DNA of 63,760 nt from an uncultured Lachnospiraceae bacterium (GCA_947168905.1 CAMVNR010000003.1:1-63760); one strand, 5' to 3'. Shown: positions 7,213 to 16,328, numbered from the stretch's first letter. Made by a program: numbers and translations. Notes: generated by a model not told the origin, from the letters alone.

Positions 7213-7734
7213 ATGAGCGTTTACGAGGCAATTAAGAAACGTTTCTCAACGAGAGGATACACGGATGAAAAGCTTACGGAGGCGGAGCTTTCGCAGGTGA
7301 TCGACGCGGGGCTTGCGGCGCCGACGGCAGCGAACCGCCAGGAGCTTCATTTTACGGTGATTGCGGGCGACAACCAGGTCCTTCAGGAAATTGAGGACGA
7401 GAAGAATAAAACCCGCGGTCCCGCGGCTAAGAATTTCTATTTTGATGCGCCGACGGTAATCATCATCAGCGGAGATGAAAGCTTCTCCTGGAGTGATCTG
7501 GATGCCGGAATTGCCACCCAGAATATTGTGCTTGCAGCGGAAGACCTCGGGCTGGGGTCTCTCATCATCGGATGCATCAAGGATGCGATGCTCGGTGAAA
7601 AGAAAGCGTATTTTAATGAAAAACTCGGAATTCCGGAGGGCTATGGCTATAAGATCGCGATTGCTCTCGGGCATACCGCGCTTGCAAAAGAGCCGCATAC
7701 CTACGATGCCGCGAAACAGGTAACCTGTCTGTAA
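7213..7734 (+). CDS. Nitroreductase family protein
   Basis: An FMN-dependent flavoprotein of the nitroreductase superfamily (173 residues, the usual short clostridial size). The N terminus has the flavin phosphate-binding pattern KKRFSTRGY (residues 8-16), then APTAANRQ (near 36-43) and the C-terminal segment SLIIGCIKDA. The substrate cannot be told from sequence; members reduce nitroaromatics, quinones or flavins with NAD(P)H. The ribosome site GGGAGG is about 8 nt before the ATG. IS66 separates the gene from its promoter at 4247-4274, so transcription now depends on read-through or an IS-derived promoter. Confidence 0.9.
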   Translation: MSVYEAIKKRFSTRGYTDEKLTEAELSQVIDAGLAAPTAANRQELHFTVIAGDNQVLQEIEDEKNKTRGPAAKNFYFDAPTVIIISGDESFSWSDLDAGIATQNIVLAAEDLGLGSLIIGCIKDAMLGEKKAYFNEKLGIPEGYGYKIAIALGHTALAKEPHTYDAAKQVTCL

Positions 7735-7750
7735 GAAAGCGAAAGCCGTC

Positions 7751-9763
7751 ATGAGTCAGAGAAAAGCAGGAGCATTCTTTTTCATAACGGCATGGATTCT
7801 TGGGGCCGTTCTGATCATTGTCAGGACGGCTTCTTTCTCATGCGCTGACGAAGAAGGGAGTACTTCTTCGCCGCGTCTTACGGCGCTTAGCGTGCAGGAA
7901 ATACTGTTTTTTGATGACGAAGGCACATCGGTTGCAGGAGGGGCAGAAACGTCCGGTGATGAACCATCAGGCGATCCTACTGCAGTTGAATACCCCTATG
8001 AAGAGCGGATGGTGATTCTGGCGGAAACAGACGACGGGAAGAGAGAGACCTTCTACGGCTTCGAACGTTTCAGAGCACTCTATGAGGATGCGTTTCTGAC
8101 GGAAAATTCGGATGATTCTGTCAGTCCCTCCGATACCGGCGAGCGAAGGTTCACGCTGACGGCAGAAGGAATCAGCACGGAATTCAAAGTGAAAATACTG
8201 AAAAGGACGATCTCGGAGATTTCCCCCAAAAGTCCGGTCCGGCTGACGTATTCTGCAAAAGGAGAGGGGTACGATCTTTCCGGACTTGCTCTGGTCGTAC
8301 ACTATGAGAATACGGATCTCACGGAGGAAATCCTTCTTTCGGATACCGAAAATGATGCTTCCGGGAGCCAGGAAAGCGAGCCCTGGGAAGAAGGAAGCCA
8401 TACCGTCAGTTTTACTTACCGGGACTATACAGGAAGCTTTGATGCGCTGGTCACGAAGACGCCCGTTTCAGACTGGAACTTTACCGAGGACGCTTTCTGG
8501 ACAACGGAGAAAGAGCACTGTGCGGCGGATGAGGAGGGAGAACTCCTGGTTCCCTATGTGTATCTTCCCGAAGCGTTTCTGAAAATCCGGCTGATTCAAA
8601 ATGATGGTTCCGCATTTACCGGAACGCTGAAAGAAATCGAGACGAAATTCGGCGAAGGTGCCGAAATTACCCTTCCGGACGGATCGGCAGCGATGCTCCT
8701 TGAGACCGGAAAACCGAGTCTCTTAAAGGTGAAGCTGTTTGATATTGAGAAAAGTGTGACGGTCACGGTTTCAGAAAAGAAAAGCTCCGAATGCGCGCAT
8801 GAACATACGGAGGAATTAACGGAAATCCCTGCAGACTGCCATCATGGGGGCAGGACGGCAGGAGAGCGGTGTCTGGACTGCGGCAAAATCCTGTCGGGAG
8901 GAAGAAGTACTCCCTTAGTGTCTCATCAAGCCTCTTCTTTCCGGCTTCTCTCGGCTCCAAACTGCGAAAACAAAGGACGCATTCAATATGTATGTACAGT
9001 CTGCGGGGAAACGGTGAACGCCGACATCCCGGCGGCAGGCCATCGGTACGGTCCGTATACGGTGGTGAAGGAAGCGACGGAAAATGAGGACGGGCTGCAG
9101 AAAGCTGTGTGTATGATCTGCGGGAAAGAAATTGAAGAGGTTCTCCCCATGACCGGCTCTTCCGCCGAAAGCGAGTCTGCTTCCGGGGACAAAACGTCAG
9201 AAAAATCCGAAGAAGAAAGCACGGAAAAGGAGAGTCAGGAGACGAAGAGAACGGAAGAATCGTCCGAAGAAGAAAGCGGTTCGGAAGCGAGCTCTGAGAG
9301 TGCCGAAACCTCTTCATCGGAAGGTAAGGCTGAAGGAGAGACAAAGAGCCGGGAAACGACCGAAAAAAAGGAGCCGTCAGCAAGCCGCACAAGAGAAGCA
9401 AAAACCTCAGAGACGGAAAGAAGAACCGCACCGCCTTCCCCGCCGCCTCCGCCGACCTACACGCAGCCGACTGAGAAGAAGGGAAGCGAGCGGGAACCGA
9501 TTGAAGTGGATATCCGGACGTTTGACGGGGAGGAGAAGGAGACTGAAGGCACTGAGGAGCCGACTTACCGCACGGAGGAGCCCTCCGGAAGCGAATCGGA
9601 AGAGTACAGCATTCCCCCTGTGGATCAGGAGCTCGCGCAAATTGAGAAAACGAAATCCATCATAGAACTGATCCTCATCGGTACCGGACTCATCGGAGGC
9701 GCCTTTTTCCTGGCCTGGATCCTGTTCCTTTTGATCAGCCGTTTCATGAAGAAGAAAAAATAA
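7751..9763 (+). CDS. Large secreted, membrane-anchored surface protein with Cys-pair modules
   Basis: I do not recognise a named family. The 670-residue protein starts with a hydrophobic signal sequence (about 8-33). It continues with Ig-like beta-rich regions (about 60-345) and then a region (345-470) with repeated cysteine-pair modules resembling zinc ribbons: CLDCGK, CTVCGE and CMICGK, each with nearby histidines. A Ser/Glu/Lys/Thr-rich low-complexity stalk follows (about 470-635), with a short PPSPPPPP run. It ends with a membrane segment near 636-662 and a lysine tail. The topology suggests an extracellular domain held on a flexible stalk. The gene starts 16 nt after the nitroreductase stop but has only a weak ribosome site. 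Confidence 0.75.
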   Translation: MSQRKAGAFFFITAWILGAVLIIVRTASFSCADEEGSTSSPRLTALSVQEILFFDDEGTSVAGGAETSGDEPSGDPTAVEYPYEERMVILAETDDGKRETFYGFERFRALYEDAFLTENSDDSVSPSDTGERRFTLTAEGISTEFKVKILKRTISEISPKSPVRLTYSAKGEGYDLSGLALVVHYENTDLTEEILLSDTENDASGSQESEPWEEGSHTVSFTYRDYTGSFDALVTKTPVSDWNFTEDAFWTTEKEHCAADEEGELLVPYVYLPEAFLKIRLIQNDGSAFTGTLKEIETKFGEGAEITLPDGSAAMLLETGKPSLLKVKLFDIEKSVTVTVSEKKSSECAHEHTEELTEIPADCHHGGRTAGERCLDCGKILSGGRSTPLVSHQASSFRLLSAPNCENKGRIQYVCTVCGETVNADIPAAGHRYGPYTVVKEATENEDGLQKAVCMICGKEIEEVLPMTGSSAESESASGDKTSEKSEEESTEKESQETKRTEESSEEESGSEASSESAETSSSEGKAEGETKSRETTEKKEPSASRTREAKTSETERRTAPPSPPPPPTYTQPTEKKGSEREPIEVDIRTFDGEEKETEGTEEPTYRTEEPSGSESEEYSIPPVDQELAQIEKTKSIIELILIGTGLIGGAFFLAWILFLLISRFMKKKK

Positions 9764-9788
9764 AAAAGAGGCTCCGGCCTCTTTTTTA
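9763..9788. terminator. Bidirectional rho-independent terminator
   Basis: An 11-bp stem AAAAAAGAGGC/GCCTCTTTTTT (9763-9773, 9778-9788) with TCCG loop. A/T runs flank the GC core on both sides, so it can stop the surface-protein gene from the left and the ABC operon from the right. Confidence 0.9.
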
Positions 9789-9831
9789 TTATGTGTGCGA
9801 TTCATGCCTTTATGCGCCTGGGTAGCCCGGT

Positions 9832-11667
9832 TTACTCGCCGGCCTCTCTTTCAAGCGCCCTTCCGAACTGCGTATGATAGAGCTCGGTATACACACCGCC
9901 GCTTCCGACAAGATCTTCGTGTCGTCCCTTCTCCACAATGCAGCCGTCCTTTAATACCAGGATCTCGTCCGCGGCGAGAATCGTCGAGAGACGGTGCGCA
10001 ATCAGGATGCTGGAGCGGGTCTTGATGAGCGGGTCGATCGCGTCCTGGATTTTTCGCTCCGAGATCGAGTCGAGCGCAGAAGTCGCTTCGTCGAAGATCA
10101 GGAGCGTCGGATTTTTGAGCAGTACGCGTGCGATGGAAATGCGCTGCTTCTCGCCGCCGGAGAGCTTTAAGCCGCGGTTTCCGACGATGGTGTCGAAGCC
10201 ATGCTCCTGCGCCTCGATAAAGTCGTAGATATTTGCTTTTTTGCAGGCTTCTATAAGTTCTTCCTCGGTCGCATCTTCTCTGGCGTAAAGAAGATTCTCA
10301 CGGATGGTACCATTGAAAAGATAGGTTTCCTGGCTGACAACGCCGATCTTGGAGCGGAGCCAGGAGAGCTCCAGCTTCCTCACATCCGTTCCGTCATATA
10401 AAACCTCGCCGCCGGTTGCGTCGTACAGCCGCGGAATCAGATTCACGAGCGTCGACTTGCCGGAGCCGGAGGGCCCTACGATCGCGACGCTTCGTCCTGC
10501 CGGAAGATAGAAATTCACATCGTGCAGAATTTCGCGTTCGGGCTCATAGGAGAAGGAGACGTGCCGGAAGGCGACGGATCCGATGGAACGGCGGGGGATG
10601 ACGGGATCTTTCGGACTCTCCACTTCCACAGGCATGTCGAAATATTCAAAGAGCCGCGTGAAAAGCGCCATGGAACGGATCCATTCCACCTGGACATTCA
10701 GAAGGGAATTGACCGGCCCGTAGATTCTGGATAGAAGCGCGACAAGGACGGTAATATCGCCGACGGTCACCGAGGAGTCGAATTTCATCATCAGGATTCC
10801 GCCCAGAAGATAGAGGAGCATCGGTCCGATCGAGGTGAAGGTCGAAAGAACGACGCGGAACCACCTGCCGGCCATGCTTTCCTTGATGTTCAGCCGGATC
10901 ATTCGCTCGTTGGCGGCGCTGTAGCGGCGGTATTCGCGTTCTTCCTTTCCGAAAAGCTTCACGAGAAGCTGTCCGGAAACCGACAGGGTCTCGTTCAGGA
11001 TTCCGTTGATTTCATCATTTGCTTCCTGGGACTCCTTGGCGAGCGACCACCTTTGTTTGCCGGCGGACCGCGTCGGGATGACGAAGAGGGGAACGATCAG
11101 GATTGCGGCAGTTGCGAGGATCCAGTTTTTCTGGTACATCGCCACGATCGCCACAATCAGCGTGATGACATTTGAAATGATCGAGGTCAGCGTGTTCGTA
11201 ACGATCTGGCGCACGCCGTCGATGTCGCTCGTCATCCGCGTAATGATGTCGCCCTGGTTGTTGGAGGTGAAGAAGCGCTGCGACATTTTCTGCAGATGAC
11301 GGAACATGGAGTTTCGCATGTCGAGCGTAATGTGCTGCGCGATCCAGGTATTGAGATAGCTTTCCGCGACACCGATCAGATTGGAGAGAAAGGTGACGAG
11401 AAGCGACGCGAGAATCAGGATGACAAGCATCCGAAGATTCCTTCCGATTAAGCCGACATCGATGATTTTACCGGTCAGAATCGACGGCAGAATCCCGAAC
11501 ACGGAGGATACGAGGATCAGAAGAAGCACCAGAAGCATCTGCTTCCAGTAGGGCTTCAGGTAAGAAAAAATACGAAGCAGCAGTTCTCTCGTTACTTTCG
11601 GACGGTTCTTTTTCTCTTCTTCGGAAAGATAATTTCCGCCCATTCTTCCCATACCCATCGGCGGCAT
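9832..11667 (-). CDS. ABC exporter, fused permease and ATPase
   Basis: A type I half-exporter of 611 residues, probably acting as a dimer in the membrane to export lipids, peptides or drugs. Six membrane helices occupy about residues 40-320. The nucleotide-binding domain has Walker A GPSGSGKST (398-406), signature LSGGE (502-506), Walker B LLIFDE (522-527) and switch H558. All key ATPase residues are present, so it should hydrolyse ATP. The ATG follows AAAGGAGG. It is the third gene of the minus-strand run gtrA-yfhO-ABC, which hints at envelope polymer or lipid export, but the substrate is not identifiable. Confidence 0.93.
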   Translation of the reverse strand: MPPMGMGRMGGNYLSEEEKKNRPKVTRELLLRIFSYLKPYWKQMLLVLLLILVSSVFGILPSILTGKIIDVGLIGRNLRMLVILILASLLVTFLSNLIGVAESYLNTWIAQHITLDMRNSMFRHLQKMSQRFFTSNNQGDIITRMTSDIDGVRQIVTNTLTSIISNVITLIVAIVAMYQKNWILATAAILIVPLFVIPTRSAGKQRWSLAKESQEANDEINGILNETLSVSGQLLVKLFGKEEREYRRYSAANERMIRLNIKESMAGRWFRVVLSTFTSIGPMLLYLLGGILMMKFDSSVTVGDITVLVALLSRIYGPVNSLLNVQVEWIRSMALFTRLFEYFDMPVEVESPKDPVIPRRSIGSVAFRHVSFSYEPEREILHDVNFYLPAGRSVAIVGPSGSGKSTLVNLIPRLYDATGGEVLYDGTDVRKLELSWLRSKIGVVSQETYLFNGTIRENLLYAREDATEEELIEACKKANIYDFIEAQEHGFDTIVGNRGLKLSGGEKQRISIARVLLKNPTLLIFDEATSALDSISERKIQDAIDPLIKTRSSILIAHRLSTILAADEILVLKDGCIVEKGRHEDLVGSGGVYTELYHTQFGRALEREAGE

Positions 11668-11719
11668 AGCTGTCCTCCTTTGTCAGTCCTGATCGGTGTT
11701 GTTTGGTAATGAGTGGCTT

Positions 11720-14485
11720 TTAAGTTTCGTTCACTGAAGGCTGATCAGCTGCAGGCTGGTCCGTGTTCGGCTGTTCAGCTGCAGGCTGGTCAGCGGATCG
11801 TTCCTCCACTGGAAGACTGTCGGCTGCTGCAGCGCTCCCAGAGCTGCCGCTGACTAAAGAGGCGTTCTCTTCAGCACTGTCCGCAGGCACTTCCGTCTCT
11901 GCAATCTCGTCAAATCGTGTCTGTCTTGCCTTAAGAAGCAGCTTCGGAATGATGAGAAGAAGCAGCATCGCAAGGCCCGAAACGATGGAGATTAAAAGGC
12001 TCGGGACGAAGAGCGGGACATGGTACTTAAAATCGATGGTGTGAACGCCCTCATCCAGCATCAGGCTGATATAGGCGCCTTTGGCTTCGATGATTTCCGC
12101 TTTCTCGCCGTCGACATAGGCTTCCCAGCCGTCCTCGTTCGCAATGGTCGTTAACAGGGTACCGGCCTTTGTTACATTGATTTCGGCATGAACCGAGGTG
12201 TCGGTGTAGGAGAGAACCTGCATCGGATTTTCCGAGAAATGCTGATAAACCTGTTCCATCAGGCCGTCCTGGAAACGGTAGAGACGGATATCCAGAACCT
12301 TCGTGGAGTCGCTTTCGACGTTTTCAAAGCTGATGGTATCGCCTTCTTCGCACCAGGAAAGATCCATGGTGTAGCTGCGGTTCAGATTCTGGAACTTTTT
12401 GGAGAATCCGGAATGCGTAACCTGGATTTCCTTCGGACCGGACTTGGTAGAATACGCATAGTAGAAGCCGGACTCCGGAACGGTCATGGTGACTTTTTTC
12501 TCTTTGCTGTAATTCGGCGTCACATCCACAAACAGATCGTAGACGCCCGAGACCAGTCCGGAAAGCTGGTTCTGATTCTCCAGCGGAGACGCGCCTTCAT
12601 CCGACCAGCCGGAAAGCACGTCCGGAGAGAGCATGAAGCCTAAGGGAAGCGTATGCTTGTTTTTATAGATATAGGTTGTGTAGGTCTTTGCGATCGCTCC
12701 GCGGCCGTTCACGGAGGTGTTCATGTCATACAGTGTGTAAAGGTTGTCTGCTTCCGGCAGCTCCTTCTGGGTGACCAGATATTTAATTCCCATCAGCATT
12801 TCCGTAAAGGGCGTCTGTCCGAGAGAACCGTAGGCGTTCGTGGAGGACTCGAGACCGAGGGTTTTATAGAAATCCGTCAGGTTCGCATTTGCGACGGAAG
12901 AGAAGGTGGAAACCGTATGGTAGCCGAGCCAGGAACCGTCGTTTTTCGTACGGTTCTGAACCTTCTCAACCCGGTAGAAATTATTTCCTTCCTCGGCTTT
13001 GATCTCGGGAAGCATTTCATTCATTGCATTGTCATAGTTCGTATACTCGATCCTTGAAACCGTAGATACCGAAGTGATGCTGGTATCGATACAGGTTTCC
13101 AGAGCGGCGAGCGCAATCATGAGAATGATCAGCACATCTTTCATCATGCGTCCGCGCCTGAAGGCGTAAATCAGGATCGTATAGAGAATCAGGAAGACGG
13201 CGCTTCCGTAGAAGACATAGTTGGCGTAATAGGTCGTGTCGGTTTCCAGCTTTTCGGCCATGAAGGTGAAAATAAGGGCGCCCAGCATGACAAAGGTAAT
13301 ATCCCGGTAGCTGCGTTCCTTAATGCCTAAGAAGCCGCGGAAAGACACCGTGAGAAGGATGAACAGATAGATAAAGGCCTGGCGGCAGGGAAGGCTGTTC
13401 GGGATATGGAAGCCGTGCCAGATATAGTCCATCGTCCTCGAGGAAAAGCTGAAATAGAAGAAAATCAGCAGGCAGGTATAGCCGATCTTTTCGCGTAAGG
13501 AGATCCGTTTATTGAGATAATAGAACGGGACAAACAGGAAGACCGATACGCCGCAGTAAATATTCGGCCAGTGATCGAGTCCGGTATGCGTCTGGACATT
13601 CATCAGATGCCGGCTCATCATGGAGAATACGGAGAAATAGGTCCGCGTCCATTCCCAGTTAAAAGTGCCGGAAGCGGAGGCTGTCATTCCGAAATACGCA
13701 ATGTAGGGGATGAGGTAAACCGCCGAGAAGCCGAGCGCGAGCACGGTGTATCCGATGAATTTCAGAAGCTTGACGCCGAAATTCTTCATCATTTCCTTTT
13801 CGGTTCCGAGAAGGAAGAAGCAGTAGCACGCGACGCCCATGCAGACCATGATCGCGATATAATAATTGCTTAAGATGGTGAAACCGAGTGTGAAGCTGTA
13901 CAGGAGCCCCCGGTTCTTTTTGACCAGGCGCTCGAGCCCCAGAATCACCAGCGGGAACAGCCAGATGCAGTCCAGCCACATGACGTTCCAGTTGTAAGCG
14001 GCCATATAGCCGGAAAGTGCGTAGAAAATGCCGAAAAACGCCGCCGGATAACCGGACGCGGCATGAAGGCCATGACGTTTATTGAGATAATAGGTCAGTG
14101 TCAGGGAGGAGAGAGCGAGCTTGTTGACGATCATAAAGGTAACAAACTCGATAATGTAGTTCTTCGGCCAGAAGACAATCAGAATATTGAATGGACTTGC
14201 CAGATAGTAAGCCGAAAGGGCCCAGAAATTGGTTCCGCCGCCGATATTCCAGGAATAGAAGAGAGAGCCGCCCTCCGAGAGTTTCCGCTTCAGCTCACGG
14301 AAGAAGGGAGCGTACTGATGATACAGGTCGGTCCTTAGGAAGCATTGATCTCCGACGGGCCAGATTCCTTTTTCGATAAAGACAATGACCAGGACGACAA
14401 CGGTGACAAAATAAGCGGTAAGGTACGGACCGAGGTTCTTCAGACTGTATTTTTCTCTGTTTATTTTAATAATCGGGGCTTTCAA
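11720..14485 (-). CDS. yfhO: YfhO family membrane protein (GT-C-like)
   Basis: A large polytopic protein (921 residues) of the YfhO family, which resembles GT-C glycosyltransferases and in Bacillus is linked to glycosylation of lipoteichoic acid. Early on it has the family segment with GDQCFLRTDLYHQYAPFF (near 46-63). Many membrane helices follow to about residue 460. Then comes an extracytoplasmic beta-rich domain, a final membrane helix near 845-865 and a low-complexity C tail with DQPAAEQP-type repeats. The start is TTG, overlapping the gtrA stop by 4 nt (TTGA) with GGAGG 10 nt upstream. The GtrA neighbour, a predicted lipid-sugar flippase, supports a role in envelope glycosylation. Confidence 0.88.
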   Translation of the reverse strand: MKAPIIKINREKYSLKNLGPYLTAYFVTVVVLVIVFIEKGIWPVGDQCFLRTDLYHQYAPFFRELKRKLSEGGSLFYSWNIGGGTNFWALSAYYLASPFNILIVFWPKNYIIEFVTFMIVNKLALSSLTLTYYLNKRHGLHAASGYPAAFFGIFYALSGYMAAYNWNVMWLDCIWLFPLVILGLERLVKKNRGLLYSFTLGFTILSNYYIAIMVCMGVACYCFFLLGTEKEMMKNFGVKLLKFIGYTVLALGFSAVYLIPYIAYFGMTASASGTFNWEWTRTYFSVFSMMSRHLMNVQTHTGLDHWPNIYCGVSVFLFVPFYYLNKRISLREKIGYTCLLIFFYFSFSSRTMDYIWHGFHIPNSLPCRQAFIYLFILLTVSFRGFLGIKERSYRDITFVMLGALIFTFMAEKLETDTTYYANYVFYGSAVFLILYTILIYAFRRGRMMKDVLIILMIALAALETCIDTSITSVSTVSRIEYTNYDNAMNEMLPEIKAEEGNNFYRVEKVQNRTKNDGSWLGYHTVSTFSSVANANLTDFYKTLGLESSTNAYGSLGQTPFTEMLMGIKYLVTQKELPEADNLYTLYDMNTSVNGRGAIAKTYTTYIYKNKHTLPLGFMLSPDVLSGWSDEGASPLENQNQLSGLVSGVYDLFVDVTPNYSKEKKVTMTVPESGFYYAYSTKSGPKEIQVTHSGFSKKFQNLNRSYTMDLSWCEEGDTISFENVESDSTKVLDIRLYRFQDGLMEQVYQHFSENPMQVLSYTDTSVHAEINVTKAGTLLTTIANEDGWEAYVDGEKAEIIEAKGAYISLMLDEGVHTIDFKYHVPLFVPSLLISIVSGLAMLLLLIIPKLLLKARQTRFDEIAETEVPADSAEENASLVSGSSGSAAAADSLPVEERSADQPAAEQPNTDQPAADQPSVNET
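11741..11791 (-). repeat. 30-bp tandem repeat in the 3' end of yfhO
   Basis: A near-identical 21-bp unit occurs at 11741-11761 and 11771-11791 (period 30 bp). It encodes a 10-residue period rich in Ala, Asp, Gln and Pro at the C terminus of YfhO. Such repeats can change copy number by slippage. Confidence 0.7.
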
Positions 14486-14988
14486 GGCTGCTTTTCCTCC
14501 GGCTTTTTCTTAAAGATGATATATTTGCTGGCAAAGTAATTCGCAAGAAGGACGAAAATGTTGCTGAGGATTTTCATCAGCGGTTCATTCCAGTCCAGAA
14601 TTCCCACGGTCACGTAGACGAAAAGCGTATCGAAACCGAAGGACAGGAGGCGCGCGGTGAGGAAAGGGATGAATTCCTTAAAAAGCGTCACACGGTCCCA
14701 GCCGGGGCTGTCAAAGACGAAAACCTTGTTGACAACGTATGCAAAAAGCACGGCAACGATCCAGGCGATGACCTGCGCGATCAGGATGCCGTAGTCGGCG
14801 GGAAAGAAGACCCTGACCAGGAAATAGACCGCGTAATTGACCGCCGTGGTAGCGGCTCCGCAGAGGACATAACTGATCATTTCATAATTGAACAGCTTTC
14901 CGAAAAGCGGATGGGAAGAAAGATACGAGAATAAGCGGATCCCGGATATTTTACGGACAAAAGAACTTTCAAGAATTTTCTTTTTCAT
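14482..14988 (-). CDS. gtrA: GtrA family membrane protein
   Basis: A 168-residue protein with four predicted membrane helices and GtrA features: LFNYEMISYVLCGAATTAVN at the first helix and FAYVVNKVFVF after the second. GtrA-like proteins are thought to flip polyprenyl-linked sugars to the outer face of the membrane. It is the first gene of the minus-strand operon with yfhO and the exporter. In Bacillus such flippases supply YfhO-type transferases, so a joint job is a reasonable inference. The promoter is at 15081-15109; the ribosome site before the ATG is weak. Confidence 0.88.
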   Translation of the reverse strand: MKKKILESSFVRKISGIRLFSYLSSHPLFGKLFNYEMISYVLCGAATTAVNYAVYFLVRVFFPADYGILIAQVIAWIVAVLFAYVVNKVFVFDSPGWDRVTLFKEFIPFLTARLLSFGFDTLFVYVTVGILDWNEPLMKILSNIFVLLANYFASKYIIFKKKPEEKQP

Positions 14989-15019
14989 TTTTTCACGGGG
15001 ACAAAAAGGAAAATATTCC

Positions 15020-15048
15020 TTTACAATCCCACATAAATCCTTTATAAT
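15020..15048 (+). promoter_or_regulatory. SigA promoter for the amidase gene
   Basis: TTTACA (15020-15025) and TATAAT (15043-15048) with a 17-bp spacer, about 70 bp upstream of the gene. It overlaps the transcribed leader of the divergent gtrA operon. Confidence 0.8.
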
Positions 15049-15080
15049 AATTCAGGTCATGCCCTGACACTGATTTTCCT

Positions 15081-15109
15081 ATTTTAACCGATTTCCGGGC
15101 AAATGTAAA
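15081..15109 (-). promoter_or_regulatory. SigA-type promoter for gtrA-yfhO-ABC
   Basis: On the minus strand, TTTACA (15104-15109) and TAAAAT (15081-15086) are 17 bp apart. The leader would be about 85 nt. The plus-strand amidase promoter lies inside this leader, so the two face each other across overlapping DNA. Confidence 0.6.
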
Positions 15110-15129
15110 TATATATCAGGATGGTATTT

Positions 15130-16302
15130 ATGCCAAAAAAACAGGATAGCAGATATAGCAGCAGACAGAATGACAGATACAGCAGCAGACAGAACAGCAG
15201 ATACAGCAGAGATAAACGATACGATGAAGAGCCGGAAATACTCGCCGACGACCAGTTTGAAGTGGAGTTTCCGGATGAGGACGATTTAAACGAGCGGGCG
15301 TTCAGAAACGAACTGACGGAAGAAGAGCTTTTTATGCTCCGAAGGAAACAGCGCCGTGAGAGACAGGAAGCGCAGAGAAAGGCCGCAAAGAAGAGAGAAA
15401 TCCTGTTTGTGTCGGTATTTATTGCCGTATTTGCCGCCGCAGCGCTCGGCATTTTCCTGATCGTTCATTCTGTGAAAAACAATAAAAAGCCTGCCAAAAC
15501 AGACGCTGAAGCGGTCTCTCAGGGAACAGAAAAGATAGACCCTTCTAACGATGCTTCAGAGTCGGCGGAAGAGATCCCGATGACTGAAAAAGAAAGCGAA
15601 GAAATGACTTCACAGTCCGGGGATCCCGCCGAGAGCGTCTACGATAATCCGGACGCACAGGTGACCGACGCTGCAAGACAGACCGAGGATCCTCTGAAGA
15701 GCACCGATGAGAACGGAAACTGGATTCCGCCGTATCCGACGGATATCACGGTCCCGTCCTGGATCACTGCGGATTATATCGATATTCATCCGAAGACCCG
15801 TCCCGGCAGAGCGCTCACAAGCGTGGACAACATTGTCGTGCATTATGTCGGCAATCCCGGGACCTCCGCCAAGGCGAACCGGGACTATTTCAATGATATT
15901 CAGTATCATGACGACGAGAGAGGCGCGAGCGCGCACTTTGTCGTCGGCTTCGACGGTGAAATCATCCAGTGCGTGCCGCTCGGAGAGATGGCGCAGGCGA
16001 ATTATCCGAGGAATGATTACACGATCAGTATCGAGACCTGCCATCCCGACGAGACCGGTAAATTCACGGAGACGACGTACAGGACGCTGATCAAGCTTGT
16101 TTCCTGGCTCTGCGAGGAATACGGGCTGACCGAAAATGAGGTGATCCGGCATTACGACGTGTCCGGAAAGTACTGTCCGATCTACTACTGTCCGAATACG
16201 CCCGACAACCCCTACGGCCATCCGGAGGAATGGGATCAGTTTCGCGCGGAAATCAAATACTATATGAATAAATTCCCGAATATTTCGGAGACAGATCCGT
16301 AA
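15130..16302 (+). CDS. Membrane-anchored N-acetylmuramoyl-L-alanine amidase (Amidase_2)
   Basis: A cell-wall hydrolase that should cleave the amide bond between N-acetylmuramic acid and L-alanine. It is about 390 residues: a cytoplasmic N terminus with RYSSRQN repeats, a charged segment, one membrane helix (about 87-108), a Ser/Glu/Asp-rich linker and an Amidase_2 domain (about 215-385). Putative zinc ligands are the His in VVHYVGN (near 241), the His in RHYDVSG (near 343) and the Cys in GKYCP (near 350). The ATG at 15130 is preferred over 15121 because CAGGATGG sits at a suitable distance. Being bitopic, it would act outside while tethered. It has its own promoter (15020-15048). Confidence 0.87.
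   Translation: MPKKQDSRYSSRQNDRYSSRQNSRYSRDKRYDEEPEILADDQFEVEFPDEDDLNERAFRNELTEEELFMLRRKQRRERQEAQRKAAKKREILFVSVFIAVFAAAALGIFLIVHSVKNNKKPAKTDAEAVSQGTEKIDPSNDASESAEEIPMTEKESEEMTSQSGDPAESVYDNPDAQVTDAARQTEDPLKSTDENGNWIPPYPTDITVPSWITADYIDIHPKTRPGRALTSVDNIVVHYVGNPGTSAKANRDYFNDIQYHDDERGASAHFVVGFDGEIIQCVPLGEMAQANYPRNDYTISIETCHPDETGKFTETTYRTLIKLVSWLCEEYGLTENEVIRHYDVSGKYCPIYYCPNTPDNPYGHPEEWDQFRAEIKYYMNKFPNISETDP
15151..15213 (+). repeat. 24-bp tandem repeat encoding RYSSRQN units
   Basis: Units at 15151-15174 and 15175-15198 differ at few bases, followed by a partial unit to 15213. They encode an Arg/Ser/Gln-rich repeat in the cytoplasmic head of the amidase. Confidence 0.75.
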
Positions 16303-16328
16303 CAAATACATTAGGAGGAAAATGTAAC

